Position numbers and translations under genes: made by a program. Source: Monosiga brevicollis MX1 (Eukaryota; Opisthokonta; Choanoflagellata; Craspedida; Salpingoecidae). From it: a DNA stretch of 54,175 nt. The notes beneath the pieces are model-generated. The model did no database searches, was not told where the DNA came from, and saw nothing but the letters and a program-made list of their open reading frames with translations. The DNA lies in assembly GCF_000002865.3 (NCBI RefSeq), contig NW_001865050.1:473583-527757 (forward strand). Direction: 5' to 3'. This document shows, in pieces, positions 28,800-44,200 of this stretch. Numbering within the stretch: the stretch's first letter is position 1; each line of letters opens with the position of its first letter.

Positions 28800-29245
28800 A
28801 CATACCTTTGCGAAGCTTGGCTTTGGTTCCTGCGCTTGGGACACCCTGTTTGTGCTCTATGCTCGTTTGTCTCTGTGTATTCGTCTCCTTCTCCTTCTTC
28901 TACGCTTGTGAATCTGGTGTTGGGTGTGGATTGAGATTGAGATTGTGACACCTTCACCACGCACACCCTCCTCCCACCCTGGGCTGGCTCGTCCTGCGCC
29001 GAATCTGGCTCCCATCCTCCGCGCCACTCTGTGGTTGTTGCTGTGGTTCTGAACGCCCATGTGCTTGTCTTCTAATCGAGAGAAAGTCTACCTCCTTGGC
29101 TGCACGAAGCGTTGATACGCTTTAACGATGCCGTCTCCTCCTCCAGCTGTTGTCGTGTACATGCCATGGTGAAGATCATGTACCATTCCGAAACCATGGG
29201 CGTAGCATAAAAAAAGATTCGGATGTTTGCTTGACTACACTCTTT

Positions 29246-29406
<161 letters not shown>

Positions 29407-29518
29407 AATTGGTGTGGTCGGTTTGAGAAAGGAGCAAAGACACAAAGGAAAAGTACAACTACCACATGTGAGAGAGAGAGAGTGAATTGGTTTGGTCGGT
29501 TTGAGAAAGAGAGCAAAG

Positions 29519-29521
<3 letters not shown>

Positions 29522-29598
<77 letters not shown>
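29522..29598. repeat. Second (AG)n microsatellite
   Basis: About 38 AG units directly after the second copy of the duplicated 45-bp segment. Confidence 0.95.
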
Positions 29599-29602
<4 letters not shown>

Positions 29603-30109
29603 TGTCAAGATAAGAAAAGCCGCTACCAAACACCATCCGGCTTTATCACTTGACTTTGATTTTGAGCTTTTTATTTTTTTATTTTTTTTTATTTTCTTTG
29701 GCATTGCCAACCGATTTGGTAGGGGGGCTTGAGCTGGGCTGTGTGCTCGCGCGCGCGCTCTGGCACACCCTTTTGCGTGTGCACGCTTTGTGGAGTTACG
29801 GGAGAGGCATCAGTGAGATTACAGACCTCATGTAACGCTTGGCGGCGCACTGCCAAAGTGGATTCGCCTGCCACTGGTCAGACAGGTCCCAGAGGCGGTT
29901 TGCGGCGGGATCGGGGTGGGGACGCCTTGTGCCTTGGGTTCAAAGGGTCACAGTCTGAGATTTTGTGCTTTACAAGCATGCGGACACCAACTGTCTTGAT
30001 GTTGGGGAGATTGTGCATCACACCATGGTTGCCCATCTGATTGGCACTGGCACGGGTTACGTTTGCCTGCCCGCGCTCGCGTAGATCGCTGCCCCTGGAT
30101 ACAGCTGCC

Positions 30110-31654
30110 ATGGCTTCAAGCAACGGAACACCCGTCAAGGTGAGCGATCTTGCTTGTGATTCTACTTTGCGCACGGCAGTCATTTCGCTGGATACCCACT
30201 TTCGTTCGCATCGGCTCTCTTTGGCTCTTGGAAGGCCGCTCGCCAGACTGAGTTGATGGAAGAGATTGCTGCGGAAGAGAATCAGCTCGCGGAGGTGCGC
30301 CAGGCCATTGCACAGGCTGCTGATCAAATCCGCCAGCTTCGCGTTCAAGAAGAGTCGCTGCAGGTTTGTTTTTCACGTTTTCTCCAATTCCTGAGTGGCT
30401 GATCTGTGCTGCTTTGGGTGCAAAGTGCGTACAAGGTGCTGGCCATGCTTGGATCCCAAGGTCTAACATTTCGGTGTGTGAATGCGTATCCAGGCCAAGA
30501 TTTTTGGTCTGAAGCAAGAAGCTTCGACGCTGCAGGAGCGCCACATCAAAACCAAGCTGGATTCCTTGCAGGTGGGCCTGTCTTGCGGTGCTCTTCTTTT
30601 GCGCCTACGTGTGCTGGTGTGGGTCATATCCCGATTAAAGGCCGGGGTCAACTTACGACGCAATGTCATGTTTACCATTCCAGGGAGCCATGGTGAAGCA
30701 GGACCATAGCCTGGCTGAACTGCAGGCGGCCTACGAGCGTGCCCTCGCCGAGAAGCTGCAGCTGCAGGTAGGCGCTCGCGCCAGGTCATTAGATTTCGCT
30801 TCTTTGATGGCCTGTTGACGATGGATGTGCATTCAAACACCCAGGAGGAGATGGATACGGTTCTGGCCCACGCGAGTGATACGCCCGCCGGACGCTCTCG
30901 CGTAAGTCTCAAACCCAACTGGCTTCATGTCATCCATGTGTCGTGCAGTGGCGAAGAGCAAATAAGCAGGCCATGAAGTCCACGTGCGCTGAACAACGAG
31001 ACCACAGGCCTGCTCACCGTGCCACGCTCTTGGTCATGCGCATACGCCCACTCACGTTGGGTAACCTCTGCAGACCGTGGATCCCAGCACACGCTACGAC
31101 TTGGCAAGCACGACGACTGTCATGTCGGGTCGCAGCTACGATCCTCTTGCGCAGGCCACTGGTGTGTAGCTAGAGAGTTTCTACCACCTGTTGCATTGGC
31201 GAATGTGGGCTGGGGCCCACACCCTAAAGTCGGTGCATCTGCTGTGTTGACTTTTCTCCCCGCGCGTGATTGTGGATAGTCCCGACCGTGAATCCCTTCA
31301 AGGGCAAGCGCGAGCAGACATATCGCGTGGTGGAGAATGGCACTGCCTCAATCAATTCGCTCGGATCGCACTTGTCAGCGTCTCCTTATGTCAACCCAGA
31401 TGGTACGTGTGCTTGAGGAAGTACTCCAAACTGGCTTGTTGCCTGTGCTCAGCCCGACAACGAAGGCTGCCTTGCATTCAACTGAACACGAACAATGTGC
31501 GTTCGTGATTATGGTAGACTTTAAGGTGACCGGTGCCCGCCCCGTTTCGGAGCGTCCGCGCGAGGAGTCGGCGCGCTTCCGCGACTGGCGCAAAAGCACT
31601 TCCATCTCGCAGCCCCCTGGCGGCAAGTCAACCATGTCCAACGTCTTGGGTTGA
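30110..31654 (+). CDS. Coiled-coil protein with PPGG-S C-terminal motif
   Basis: I do not recognise an orthologue. Eight exons: 30110-30139, 30235-30363, 30494-30571, 30684-30767, 30845-30901, 31074-31161, 31280-31402 and 31518-31654; all phases agree, 241 aa. The first half (residues about 12-110) is a continuous heptad-type coiled coil rich in Glu, Gln, Leu and Ala; each of its exons is a multiple of three. The second half is Ser/Thr-rich and probably disordered, with TVMSGRSYDPLAQAT and FKGKREQTYRVVENGT. It ends RKSTSISQPPGGKSTMSNVLG-like (RKSTSISQPPGGKSTM then SNVLG). The PPGG-Ser ending resembles the repeat of HN1/Jupiter microtubule-associated proteins and of some ciliary proteins; this is a resemblance only. 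Confidence 0.8.
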
Positions 31655-32197
31655 AGCCTGACCACAGTGACTCTGACATTGCACTGCCACTTCACCACCC
31701 TTCTTCTCCTCTCCTTTGAGCCCGTGGTCCCGTTTTGTTTCTTCCATTTTGAGTCGCGCTTCCCCGCCGATACACACAATGTCATGTGTCAGCTCTGTGC
31801 GGCTTTTGTGTGATCGACGAGACGGCAATCTTATTTACAACCGGTGCCATCTGGCACTCATTTGTTGATCTGTACTTGTTTTATGCTGTGTCTGTTGTGT
31901 TCTTTTCGTTTAATCTATGCCATTGGAGGCGCTCCGCATTTCTCATGCCAGACAACATCAAGTGCAGGCAAGCCCATGTCCACCACGGGAACAGCCATGG
32001 CGGTCCCCTGTCGACTTTGTTCATGGGGAGTTTTTGAGGGGGAAGGGTGTGTGTGTTTTTTTGGTTTGTTTGGGGTTGACCTGAAAATCCCGAATAAAGT
32101 TGTCGTTTCAGCAGAAACCCTTCACTTGTGTCGCGAGTGACACAGCGTGGTTGTGACTTTTTTTCGGGCTTGGTCGGTCAGTTTGTGAGTGCCAGAC
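31655..32197. other. Intergenic spacer
   Basis: Tandem spacer between the coiled-coil gene and the DUF4602 gene. It contains a possible polyadenylation signal AATAAA at 32093-32098 and T-rich stretches. I see no ORF worth calling. Confidence 0.5.
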
Positions 32198-33591
32198 ATG
32201 GGCATTGAGGAAGAGCTGCAGCAGGAGCTGCAGGCCCTTGGGCCGCAGCGCACTGCCTCTAGCTCACGCAAAGAGGACGCGAAGCCAAAACGACGGACAT
32301 CTACAGGCAAGGCTGCATCTCGAAAGGCTGTGCCGAGCGCGCGAGCTGGCCGTCATCGAGGTGCTGGGCATGAGGTGACACAGGCACAAGTGACAGTTGA
32401 GCAGTCCGAGCCCGAACCAAGTCTCAACCTGAGTGCACCCAAGGCCAAGAAGAGCAAGAAAAAAGGAACCCCTCGATCAGACCCACAGCCCGATCAATCA
32501 GAGTTACCCGAGCCATCCTCGAGCTCGAATGCAGGCACGCAAAAGACGGTCGAGGTCATTGAGTTTGTTGAGCCGCCGGCGTTGCGCCGAGGCAACGATA
32601 TTCGCGGTGCTCATGCAGATGCCAAGTCATCTGTGACGGCCCAGGAGTCGTCGACAGCTGGCACAAATGTGAGGGTGGGCGAGCATCTGTCTGGCCTTCG
32701 TCCAGAAGCCTTGCTGACTGCCGCTCGCCACGAAATTTTTGAGTTCAACTTGTCGCACGCTCAAGGTTCGAACTGCTGGTCGACCCTCCAAGACTAGCTG
32801 GTAGAGGGGTTCATCGTGGGGTGCCACATGCACACGATAATAATTGTTTCGTTGGTGATGCTCACTTAGGTAAGAACAAACGACAGCTCAAGCGAGAGCG
32901 TTTGGCACGGCTGGGGGCCAAGGTGAGTGAATGTCTCGCCAAGCAACGCTGAACTCTGATGTGACCTACCAAGCCGAACCGGGGCGTTTCAGGGGTTTCT
33001 TCTCCTTCTGGGGCGGCTCACAGCTGTTTGACCTTCTTTTTTTTGAATGGCACCCGCGCAGGTTCAGCCCCAGGAGCCCCGTATGCCGTATCCGCGGCTG
33101 CAGGCTTTGACCAAAGCGCGTCGCGAGCGACAAGCACGTCGCGATGCTGAGGTTTGTGGTTCTCTGTCCCGTGTCCATACTGGCGCTTGTCACGGGTTTT
33201 CTGTCATCTCAAGCTGGAAAATGTCTTGACCGCCATTGACGTACATTTAGCTGAGGGAGATGGGCATGTTGCCCACTGGCAAGCGGGGAGCTTCCAAAGA
33301 CAAGAACAAGGACGCCAAGCGTTCAACACAAAAGGTCAGTCTGGGTCAGGATCTTTTGCTCAGCATGAGACCGCTGGCTCTCTCTGTTGCTGGGCTGCCT
33401 GTCCATTTGGATTGTGTGCGGGTGTGCGAGTGTACATGCATGATAATCGTTGTTTTTCTTCCATTTCCTCTTGCCTTTTCCTCCTTCACCTTTGAGTTGT
33501 GTGGCAGGGTTCTCGATGGGTGGATCGATCCAACTTGGAGGATCACCGCTTCAAGAATGGTGTCCTGCGCGTGTCACAAAAGCCGGCATAG
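32198..33591 (+). CDS. C1orf131-like DUF4602 nucleolar protein
   Basis: Human C1orf131 is a small-subunit processome component, so a role in 18S rRNA maturation is likely. Exons 32198-32765, 32870-32922, 33062-33151, 33251-33334 and 33508-33591, in phase, 292 aa (human 293). The first 185 residues are disordered, rich in Lys, Ser, Glu and Pro with KKSKKKG. The conserved part starts LTAARHEIFEFNLSHAQG and continues through KNKRQLKRERLARLGAK, a spacer, LREMGMLPTGKRG and KDKNKDAKRSTQKG, to WVDRSNLEDHRFKNGVLRVS at the end. Match length and motif order support the family; the function is transferred from human. Confidence 0.83.
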
Positions 33592-35324
33592 GGGCGCACG
33601 TATGGTGCTGTTCTTGCGCCTCACAAGCCGAGCTGAGAGGTTTTATAATCAAATTGTGTGTGTGTGTTTGCGTTGAGATGCGGTTGCTTTTGTGTTTATG
33701 AACGCGAGTGAGTTAGTGCACCGCCTGCGGCGGCGCAGCTTGCTTGTTGTCTTCGCTTCTCCTACTTGTGAGGAGGTTTTGATTTGTGTGCCAATGACCA
33801 AGGACGAACCTGTTGAAGTGCTGTCCCGTGGAGATTGTGTGAATAGAGCAGCAGAGCACCATCATCCCCATACGCGATCGCCATCATGACTTTGTTATTC
33901 ATTGTCCATACAAAAGATTGAGCCAGGGACCGCTCTCGCATGTTTGGGCTAAATGCCTGGGCCACATGCCGCATGACGGAGAGAAGGGTCGTGCCATGAT
34001 GGTTGACACTCGGCCGCCTTCAAGTGTCGACCGGGGCCGACTAGGCCCCGGCATAGATGGGTTTCTGTGGGTGGCGTCGAGGAGTCTGAGATCGAAACAG
34101 GTCATGACGCAGCAAGATATCACTGGCCAGTGAGCGTAAGGTGGCGAAATCGCCTCAAAGAGCGGGTCACATATCCGCACACACAGACACATTATTATTC
34201 GCAAAGAGGCATCTTGCTTGTTGATTGTGCAAAGTCGCTCGACGACGACATTGCCTCATGCAAAAGTGTGGGCCGAGGCCCACCCCGGCAGCGACCGGAA
34301 AATTGCCCAGAAATGACCCCGTCCCAGCAACGCTGGACTAGATGTCACAGTGTAGGTCCTTGCACACCTGAACGTACACATTGTCCAAGCAGTGACCAAC
34401 GATCTGCCAACCAACCAATCAGTCAAGAGAGATACATCAGCCAACGTTCAATGCGCCCCACACACAAAACCCCACATTCATCACGAACAAAAAGAAAAAA
34501 AAAGTAAACAATCACAGCCTACACACAACAGCTGACACGAAGGGAAGAATTGCAACACAAAAAACCACAGCAAAGGCACACGGTTCAAGCTGGTGACGAA
34601 ATTACGTCATGTTTGGGCGCTGACGAAACTTTGGTCTGAACGACGGCACCGGACAGCAGCCGACATGGGACCGAGTGCGCACTTGGGCAGAATCAATTCG
34701 CACTGGCACGTGGACAGGTGGTTTTCAAAACGCCGATGCCCTCAAGAGGAGGGTGTGGGGATCACAGAGCATCAGGAGGATGGGGACACCCCTATGATAA
34801 GAACAGGACAGTGGCCCAGGACGAAGAATTTCAGGGAGGGGGGTCAACACACGCTCTCCCAACAAGGGAGAGGACCTTCCGGCACCATCGAGACAAGGCG
34901 AGAAGAACCCCATCCATCGTCGATGACCACAACGACAACGATACCGGCGAATTGGTGTGCCATAAATCAACTCTTTGGTGATGAAACTCAATCAGCAAAG
35001 TGCAAGTCGTGCTTCTTTCGTGCAGCTCACGTCAAGGACCACACTTTAGTGGTGCCGGTGCCGTCGGCGCTGACGACAACAGCAGCGGCAACTCCAACAA
35101 CACAAGCAAGGCAGCAACGGGCAGGAGCAGGCAGATGGCACCTACAAAGAAGCAAAGATCATGTAGATCATAAAACTCAACCCAGCAACCAACGTGGCCC
35201 GAATGGATTGCTTGCCAGAAACAACAGCGGCGGTCACAAGGTGGATACTTCTTCATGCTGCATGCCAGCCACCTTGATAGGCAGGCGTACTTTGGCTCCC
35301 CGCTCCTTCCACTCTGGTTGGCAC

Positions 35325-35337
35325 CCCCCCCCCCCTN
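35325..35337. other. C homopolymer ending in an undetermined base
   Basis: A run of cytosines is followed by T and a single N at 35337, then TGCC tetranucleotides. This marks a base the assembly could not resolve; frames crossing it are unreliable. Confidence 0.9.
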
Positions 35338-36730
35338 CCTTGGTCTCTTTGCCTGCCTGCCTGCCTGCCTGTGCTTGCCGCTGCACTGTGCATCCTTTGC
35401 TGGTGAGTTGACCCGGGACCCACACAATCCTTCTGCTATTGCCCATTTCAAATGGTAACCCACCTCTCCGCTAGCACCACTGCAAACACAGCATTCATGT
35501 CAGCCGACACAGATCCATCCTTGCCTGCCTCCAAAGTCCCCGTTCAACCCATCATTGGATCATTGGGTTGCTTCTGTTGCGACCTTTGAGATTCGTCATC
35601 AACCATCTTCACACACACACACACACTCTCTCTCTCTCAAATCCAAAGTATTGATTTGTTGGTGTCTTGTCCCGGTCGTGCTCTTTGGCACATGATCTCA
35701 GTTGTGAGACGGAGAAAATGCTTTTCGCCTCACACGCCATGCCCAGCCTCTCTTCTACCTCATGAACATCCATCCCTTGACATGTTGGTTGTGCTTTGTT
35801 GTTGTGTGAATCTGAGTGATGTCTGTTGGTTGGATCGTGCGACGCAGTTGACAAGTGACGACTTTGTTCATGGTCTGCAACTTTCGGAATTTTTTAAACT
35901 GGTTTCCTCATCGTGACACACAATCAGACCACTCAGACACACACACACACACATACATACACATAACCAGCATACCTCCTCGCTCCCACCACGCACACCA
36001 CACACAAGAGGCACAAACTGCCCTCACTCACTCAATCACTCACTCACTCACACGCCCACCTCGTGCACTTCTTATCTGCATCCTGCAGTTTGTTTCGCCC
36101 AAGTTGTCTTGCTGCTTGCTGTCTGCCATCGTTACCTCTGCTCTGTCAGTACCAACCGTCCTTTTTTTTTACCTGTGAATGTTTGTGCCGTTTTTTCGTC
36201 TTCATCACCCGCCTCCTCTATAGATGTGAGCAACAATATCATGTGACTCGGCCGCCTCCTTGTTTGTTTCTTAAGGAGGCGGCTCCTGTTCCCGCTGCCC
36301 TCTTTCCACACGTGATTTTTGTTTGGTTGGTCCCTCGTCCAGAGAAGACAGGCCTTGTGTCTCACTTGTCGGCCCCATTCCACCCCGCCCCTTTTTTGAC
36401 CTCTTTTTCTTTTTTCATTTTGATTTTATTCTCTCCATCTCGATACTGTTTTGGGGCGCGCTTCGGCTGGGTCTCCAGCTGGTTGCTGCAGCACCGTCCT
36501 CCTCCATACTTCTCCCTGAGTGACCCCACTTTTGTTGCATTTCCTTCCTTCATGCAGGGGTGTGCTGCACGAGGTGGTGTGCCGGTTGTTCTCGACTCCC
36601 CTGCTTAATCACACTCGCTTCCTCGTCGTTGATGCACGTCTTTGATTGAATACCTGTTATGATTCACACAAACCGCTGCCCCGCCCCTTCGCACCACCAC
36701 GACTCATCTTCACCTTGGCTTCATGGCTGC

Positions 36731-36832
36731 CAGTTAGATAGTTAGGCTAAGCTACTAGACTCAAGACCTTCTCGTGCGGCAGAGTGCGCTGGTCGCCGGC
36801 CGGAAAACCGGTCAAGACGACTTTATTGCCTG
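36731..36832. other. GC-rich structured segment, possible RNA gene
   Basis: This island within C/T-rich spacer contains GGCCGGAAAACCGGTC, able to form a GNRA-like (AAAA) hairpin with a 6-bp stem, next to GGCAGAGTGCGCTGG. Read on the minus strand, the part GAAGGTCTTGAGTCTAG looks faintly like a tRNA variable/T-arm, but no full cloverleaf could be built. No protein frame is plausible. Confidence 0.25.
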
Positions 36833-37055
36833 TTCACCTCTCCTTCTTTTCATATCAGAGGCCATCACTTTCCACCCCTTCTTTATCTTATCAACAGGGC
36901 GGGCTCTTTGCTGAGGTATGTGTTGTGTGATCAAAAGCAGCTGCACGTGCATGAGCTGTCACCACGGCCGGTGGTCATGAAGACTGTCATTTATGCGCGC
37001 CTTGCCTGCCCTGCGCTCTCCTACGCTGCCTCCCACCCACAGTGACAGGGCCTGT

Positions 37056-39613
<2,558 letters not shown>

Positions 39614-40308
39614 CATTGACGCTTGCCCCAACCAACGTCTTCGATATTGATAATATTCTACCACTTGCCAACTTTAGGAGGGACTTATTCCTGACGCTCG
39701 TCGTGTGCTTTTCGAGCAGTGCGTGACGAGATAAAGATTAAAGATTACCATGACATTGTGTGTGTGTGTGTGTGTGTGTACGGCGTTGGACATGAACGCC
39801 TCTTCTTTTCACTGCCAATGCGTTTTTGGCCATTGCCTCTTTTCATGTCAAAGTGAATTCTGAAACAGCTTGATCTTGCCGATGAGGGTTCTGAGATCGC
39901 ACTGCGGCTGCCCTCTCTAAGATACCATCGGGGGTGCAAACAGAGCCACCACCTCCTGATCTTCGCGTGGGGACAGGCACCTTGTCTGAGATGAACGATA
40001 TGACATTTGGTAGCGATCCCCAGACGATGACTTTGATTAACTGTATCAAACATCACACTTGAAAAGTGTGCACTGCCATGCCTTGCTCATGCCTGCTGTT
40101 GTTCTCGCTCGCGCTGCCACGCGTGCACACGCAACTCACGAAAAGCCTTTAACGTGCTGTGTGTGAAATGCTGAAACGGTTCCAGCTCATCCAATAAGGT
40201 CTTTTCTTTTGATGCCGAATTGGTCAGTTCTAGTGTTGTGGTGTTGCATTCCTTTGTTCATGGGTCTCTCTTTTGTTCCGCCAGCACTGGCTCGAGCGCT
40301 CACTGTGT

Positions 40309-40579
40309 CTCTGTCTTCTGTCTCTATCTCTGTCTCTCTATCTCTATCTCTATCTCTATCTCTGTCTCTGTCTCTATCTCTATCTCTATCTCTATCTCTG
40401 TCTCTGTCTCTATCTCTATCTCTATCTCTGTTTCTGACTCTATCTCTATCTCTATCTCTTTCTCTAACTCTGCTATCTCTTTCTCTCTATCTCTATCTCT
40501 ATCTCTATCTCTATCTCTATCTCTATCTCTGTCTCTGTCTCTATCTCTATCTCTATCTCTATCTCTATCTCTGTCTCTC
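40309..40579. repeat. TCTATC/TCTGTC hexanucleotide array
   Basis: About 45 imperfect hexamers. TCTATC units are punctuated at intervals by TCTGTC pairs, and a longer block recurs, so the array has higher-order structure. Confidence 0.92.
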
Positions 40580-40799
40580 CATCTCACTGGCTCGGATCCA
40601 AGTGGATGGTATTTTGAACACCAAAGGGTCAGTGGCCGGCTCGTGGTCTGTGCGTGCGGTGCGGTGTGCGTGTGTGCCTTCTTGTGCCGCCTCAGCGTCT
40701 GAATTCCAGCTTCACCTGTACATCTCGCGTAGTGTGAAAGGGCAGCTTGTATGTTTGGCAGTTCACATCCTCTCTTTGGACTGCCAAGGTGTCGGATCG

Positions 40800-40848
40800 C
40801 TTTTGCTTTTGCTTTTGCTTTTGCTTTTGCTTTTGCTTTTGCTTTTGC
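40800..40848. repeat. TTTTGC hexanucleotide array
   Basis: Eight near-perfect TTTTGC units followed by a T-run of about 10. Confidence 0.92.
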
Positions 40849-41239
40849 TTTTTTTTTTTCCTTCTCTGCTCTGTGTGGCAGTGCACCGTGCGAGCAACTT
40901 CCTTTCCCTCTCTTCTATCTGGTTGACTCTCTTTAATCTGGTTGACTCTCTTCTGCTGCCTGTCCCTCTGTCCCTCTGTCTCTCTGTCTCATTGTCTTCC
41001 CACCAACCTGACATATTATTTTTTTTTCTGCCTGGATGGGCTGCATCATCTAAAAGTTGGCGTGTGGTTTTATGTTGGACTGAGCCGCCCAAACAAACTC
41101 AACCAGCAAAGCGCGCGCGCGCATCCGTGTGTGCTCACCTCAAACCGGTTGTCCGGGCTTCTTTCTCCTTGTTTTCCCCTACACGTAGCCGTTGCTTGTT
41201 CGTCCAGCCCTGCTGCCGCCCGCGTTGTGATTGAGCAAG

Positions 41240-44200
41240 ATGGCTGCCACCTCGCAATCTGCCGCCTTTGCGGAACAGGAAGAGGGACCTCGCGTCCTTG
41301 ACGATCAATGGCAGCGCCAGCAGCAAAAGGTACGCTTTCTTCGCCTTTCCTGACTTTGGCTTCCTCTTGTCACGTTTTGGCTACGGCGAGATGGCTATTG
41401 ACCATCAACCAAGCCAACCAGTGGTTGAATGGGTCAAACACAAGACCCAGGCATTTGCCATCAGCTCGAACGCCCAATTCATGTGCTGCAACATCCTGTG
41501 CGTGCCATATGATGCTCTAGACCTTCACGGCCTGGATCAACTCGCATCTGCGCAAGCGCAGCCTCAAGATTGAGGATATCGCTGTTGACCTGTGTGATGG
41601 CAAGCTCCTCCTGCAACTCGTCGAGATTATTGCCGACGAAACCCTGCCCAAGGCTGCCAAGGGCAAGATGCGCATTCATAATGTTGAGAACGTCGGCAAG
41701 GCCCTCAACTTTATTCAAAGCAAGGGCGTCAACGTCTCGTCCATTGCTCCCGAAGGTCTGTCACTGATCTCCTGTGCTCGCTCCTGCATGCGGAGGAGAC
41801 GCCTTTGCAGTCACACACGCCTCACCTCATCCCGGGCCAACTCGTGAACAGAGGTCGTGGATAGCAACCTCAAGATGATCCTGGGTTTGGTGTGGATGTT
41901 GATTCTCCGATTCGAGATCCAGGACATTTCCGAGGAGCACATGAACGCCAAGGACGCCCTCCTCCTGTGGTGCCAGCGCAAGACTGAGCCCTACAACAAC
42001 ATTGACATCCAGAACTTCCACATGTCCTGGAAGGATGGTCTGGGCTTTTGTGGCCTCATTCACCGCCATCGCCCCGACCTGCTCGACTTTAGCAAGTTGC
42101 GCAAGGACAACCCCCGCGAGAACTTTGAGCTGGCGTTTGAGGTGGCAGAGCGTGATCTTGACATTCCCAAGATGCTCGACGTTGAGGACATGCTCACTTG
42201 CATCAAGCCTGACGAGCGCTCTGTCATGACTTACGTGGCCGCGTACTACAAGGCCTTTGCCAGCTCCAACAAGTCAGAGCTGGCTGCCAAGAAGATTGCC
42301 GCCGTCCTGGAGACCAACCGCGAGCACGAGCGCATGATGGAGGAATACGAAGAAATGGCCACTGATCTTCTTGCTTGGCTCAACACCAACATTGAGCGCC
42401 TGGATCAGCGCCCTGCCCTCAACACCGTCCCAGAGTGCCAGTCGCAGCTCGAGGAGGCCAACAAGTTTCGTGGCGAGGAAGTTCCACCCAAGCTCGAGGA
42501 GAAGAGCCGCCTCGAGATGCACTACGCCACCCTTCAGACCAAGCTGCGCCTCTCCGGTCGCCCTCCCTATGTGCCCAATGAGGGCAAGGAGATCGAGGAC
42601 ATTCACAACCGCTGGCAGGATCTCGAAACGGCCGACGGTAACCACAAGGACTTTCTCCTTGAGGAGCTGCGCCGCGTGCGGTTGGCTGAGAGCAAGGCGG
42701 AGCGCTTCAACGCCAAAGCCACCACCCACGAAAACTGGACCCAGGGCCGCGACGAAGAGCTGGCCAGCGACGACTACAGCGACAAGAACCTGGCGGGCAT
42801 CTCAGCTTTGCTGAAGAAGCATGAGGCGTTCCAGTCAGATTTGACGGCTCACGAGCAGCGCGTGCATGAGATTGGTACGCTTGCCAATGAGCTCGACGAG
42901 TTGCGCTATCACGATGCCGACTCGGTCAACGACCGCTATGCCGCCATCTACGAGACGTGGCAGACGCTGGTGCAGCTTACCCATGACCGCCAGACCAACC
43001 TGCAGCAAGCAGAAGAGCGACAGCGTCATCTGGATGACCTCTTTTTGGAGTATGCCAAGCAGGCGCCCCCCTTTGGCAACTTTGCTGAGCTCGCCTGCGA
43101 GAAGTTGCAGGAACCCTACATTGTGGACACGGAGGAGGATGTGACCGTGCTTCAGCAAGAGCATGAGGCCTTCAAGGCTGAGCTGCCCCAATACCAACAA
43201 GCCTTTGAGAGCCTGCAGGTGCTGCAACAGGGCATGCAGGAGCTGGGTAACACCAGCAATCCCTACTCGCCCCACAACTTTGAGGACCTGTCACAGCAGT
43301 GGACTCGCGTGCAGGAACTCGTGACCCGCCGCGATGAGCAGCTTGCCGAGGAAGCGTCCCACCAGCAAGGACGCGAGCAGATCCGCCGTGAGTTTGCCAG
43401 TGCCGCGGATGAGGCATCTGCCTTCCTGCAAAATAAGGATTCGACTGTGAACCAAATCATTGAACAGTCGACGCAGGCCACCCTTGAAGATGCCGTGCAA
43501 CAGCTCCAGGGCCTGCAGACCGAGGTCGAGCAACACCGCAGCTCGCAGGACGCCCTCGAGGGCATTCACCAGAAGCAGCAGGAGAAGCTCATCTACAAGA
43601 ACCCTCACACGTCTGCCACCATCGAGTCTGTGCGTGGTCACTTCAACGCCCTCAAGAACCGCATCGTGGCTCAGGTCAACGAGTTTAACAACCAAATTCT
43701 CTCGCGCGATGCCACCAACATCACCGACGAGCAAATGGCTGAGTTCCGCCAGAGCTTTGAGCATTTTGACAAGGACAAGAGTGGTCGCCTCGAGCGTCGT
43801 GAGTTCCATGGTGTGCTCCTCTCCCTTGGCCATCCCGTGGCGGAGGTGTACAAGGACGATGGCTCTGACAAGGAATTTGAGTCTATTTGGGAGCGCGTCG
43901 ACCTCAACAAGGAGGGCACCGTGACCTTTGATGAATTTGTTCGCTTCAAGGCCGAGGAGAGCGCCGGCGCCGAGACCTCCTCCCAGCTTCTCGAAGCATT
44001 CCAAATCCTGGCCAATGGCCAACCCTACGTCATGGCCACGGATCTGCAGCGCGAGCTGTCCCCAGAGCTTTACGAGTATTGCGTTCAGCACATGGTTCCC
44101 TATGGCGATGGCCCTGAAGGTACGCCCGATACTGGCGATGTGGATACCATTTCGAACCGGAATGCACCTGAGCGCATGTGTGTGCCAGCCATGATCTGTC

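Larger units (their letters stand above)
33592..37055. other. Long region without a supported gene
   Basis: About 3.5 kb. 33600-34300 has no ORF with recognisable domains on either strand. 34500-35460 is open in several frames but low in complexity and contains a C-run ending in an undetermined base (35337). 35600-36650 is strongly C/T-rich with CTCACTCA and CACACA tracts. 36730-36832 is a GC-rich, structured segment (separate entry). The stretch could hold long UTRs, a fast-evolving gene or noncoding RNA; nothing can be called. Confidence 0.5.
39614..41239. other. Microsatellite-rich spacer upstream of alpha-actinin
   Basis: It contains (TG)n at 39757-39778, a TCTATC/TCTGTC hexamer array at 40309-40579, a TTTTGC array at 40800-40848, and pyrimidine-rich sequence up to the alpha-actinin start. 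The long plus-strand open frame across it is repeat translation. No gene is supported. Confidence 0.65.

Noticed and set aside
34593-35411. 272-codon plus-strand ORF crossing the undetermined base
   Set aside because: Low-complexity composition, no recognisable domain, no in-phase neighbours and an N within the frame.
40209-41234. 341-codon plus-strand ORF upstream of alpha-actinin
   Set aside because: It is open only because TCTATC and TTTTGC hexamers have no stops in that frame; it shows no domain and no splice logic.
43291-44091. 266-codon antisense ORF in alpha-actinin
   Set aside because: It lies opposite a perfectly coding 2.27-kb exon and reflects its codon bias; its protein has no family pattern.
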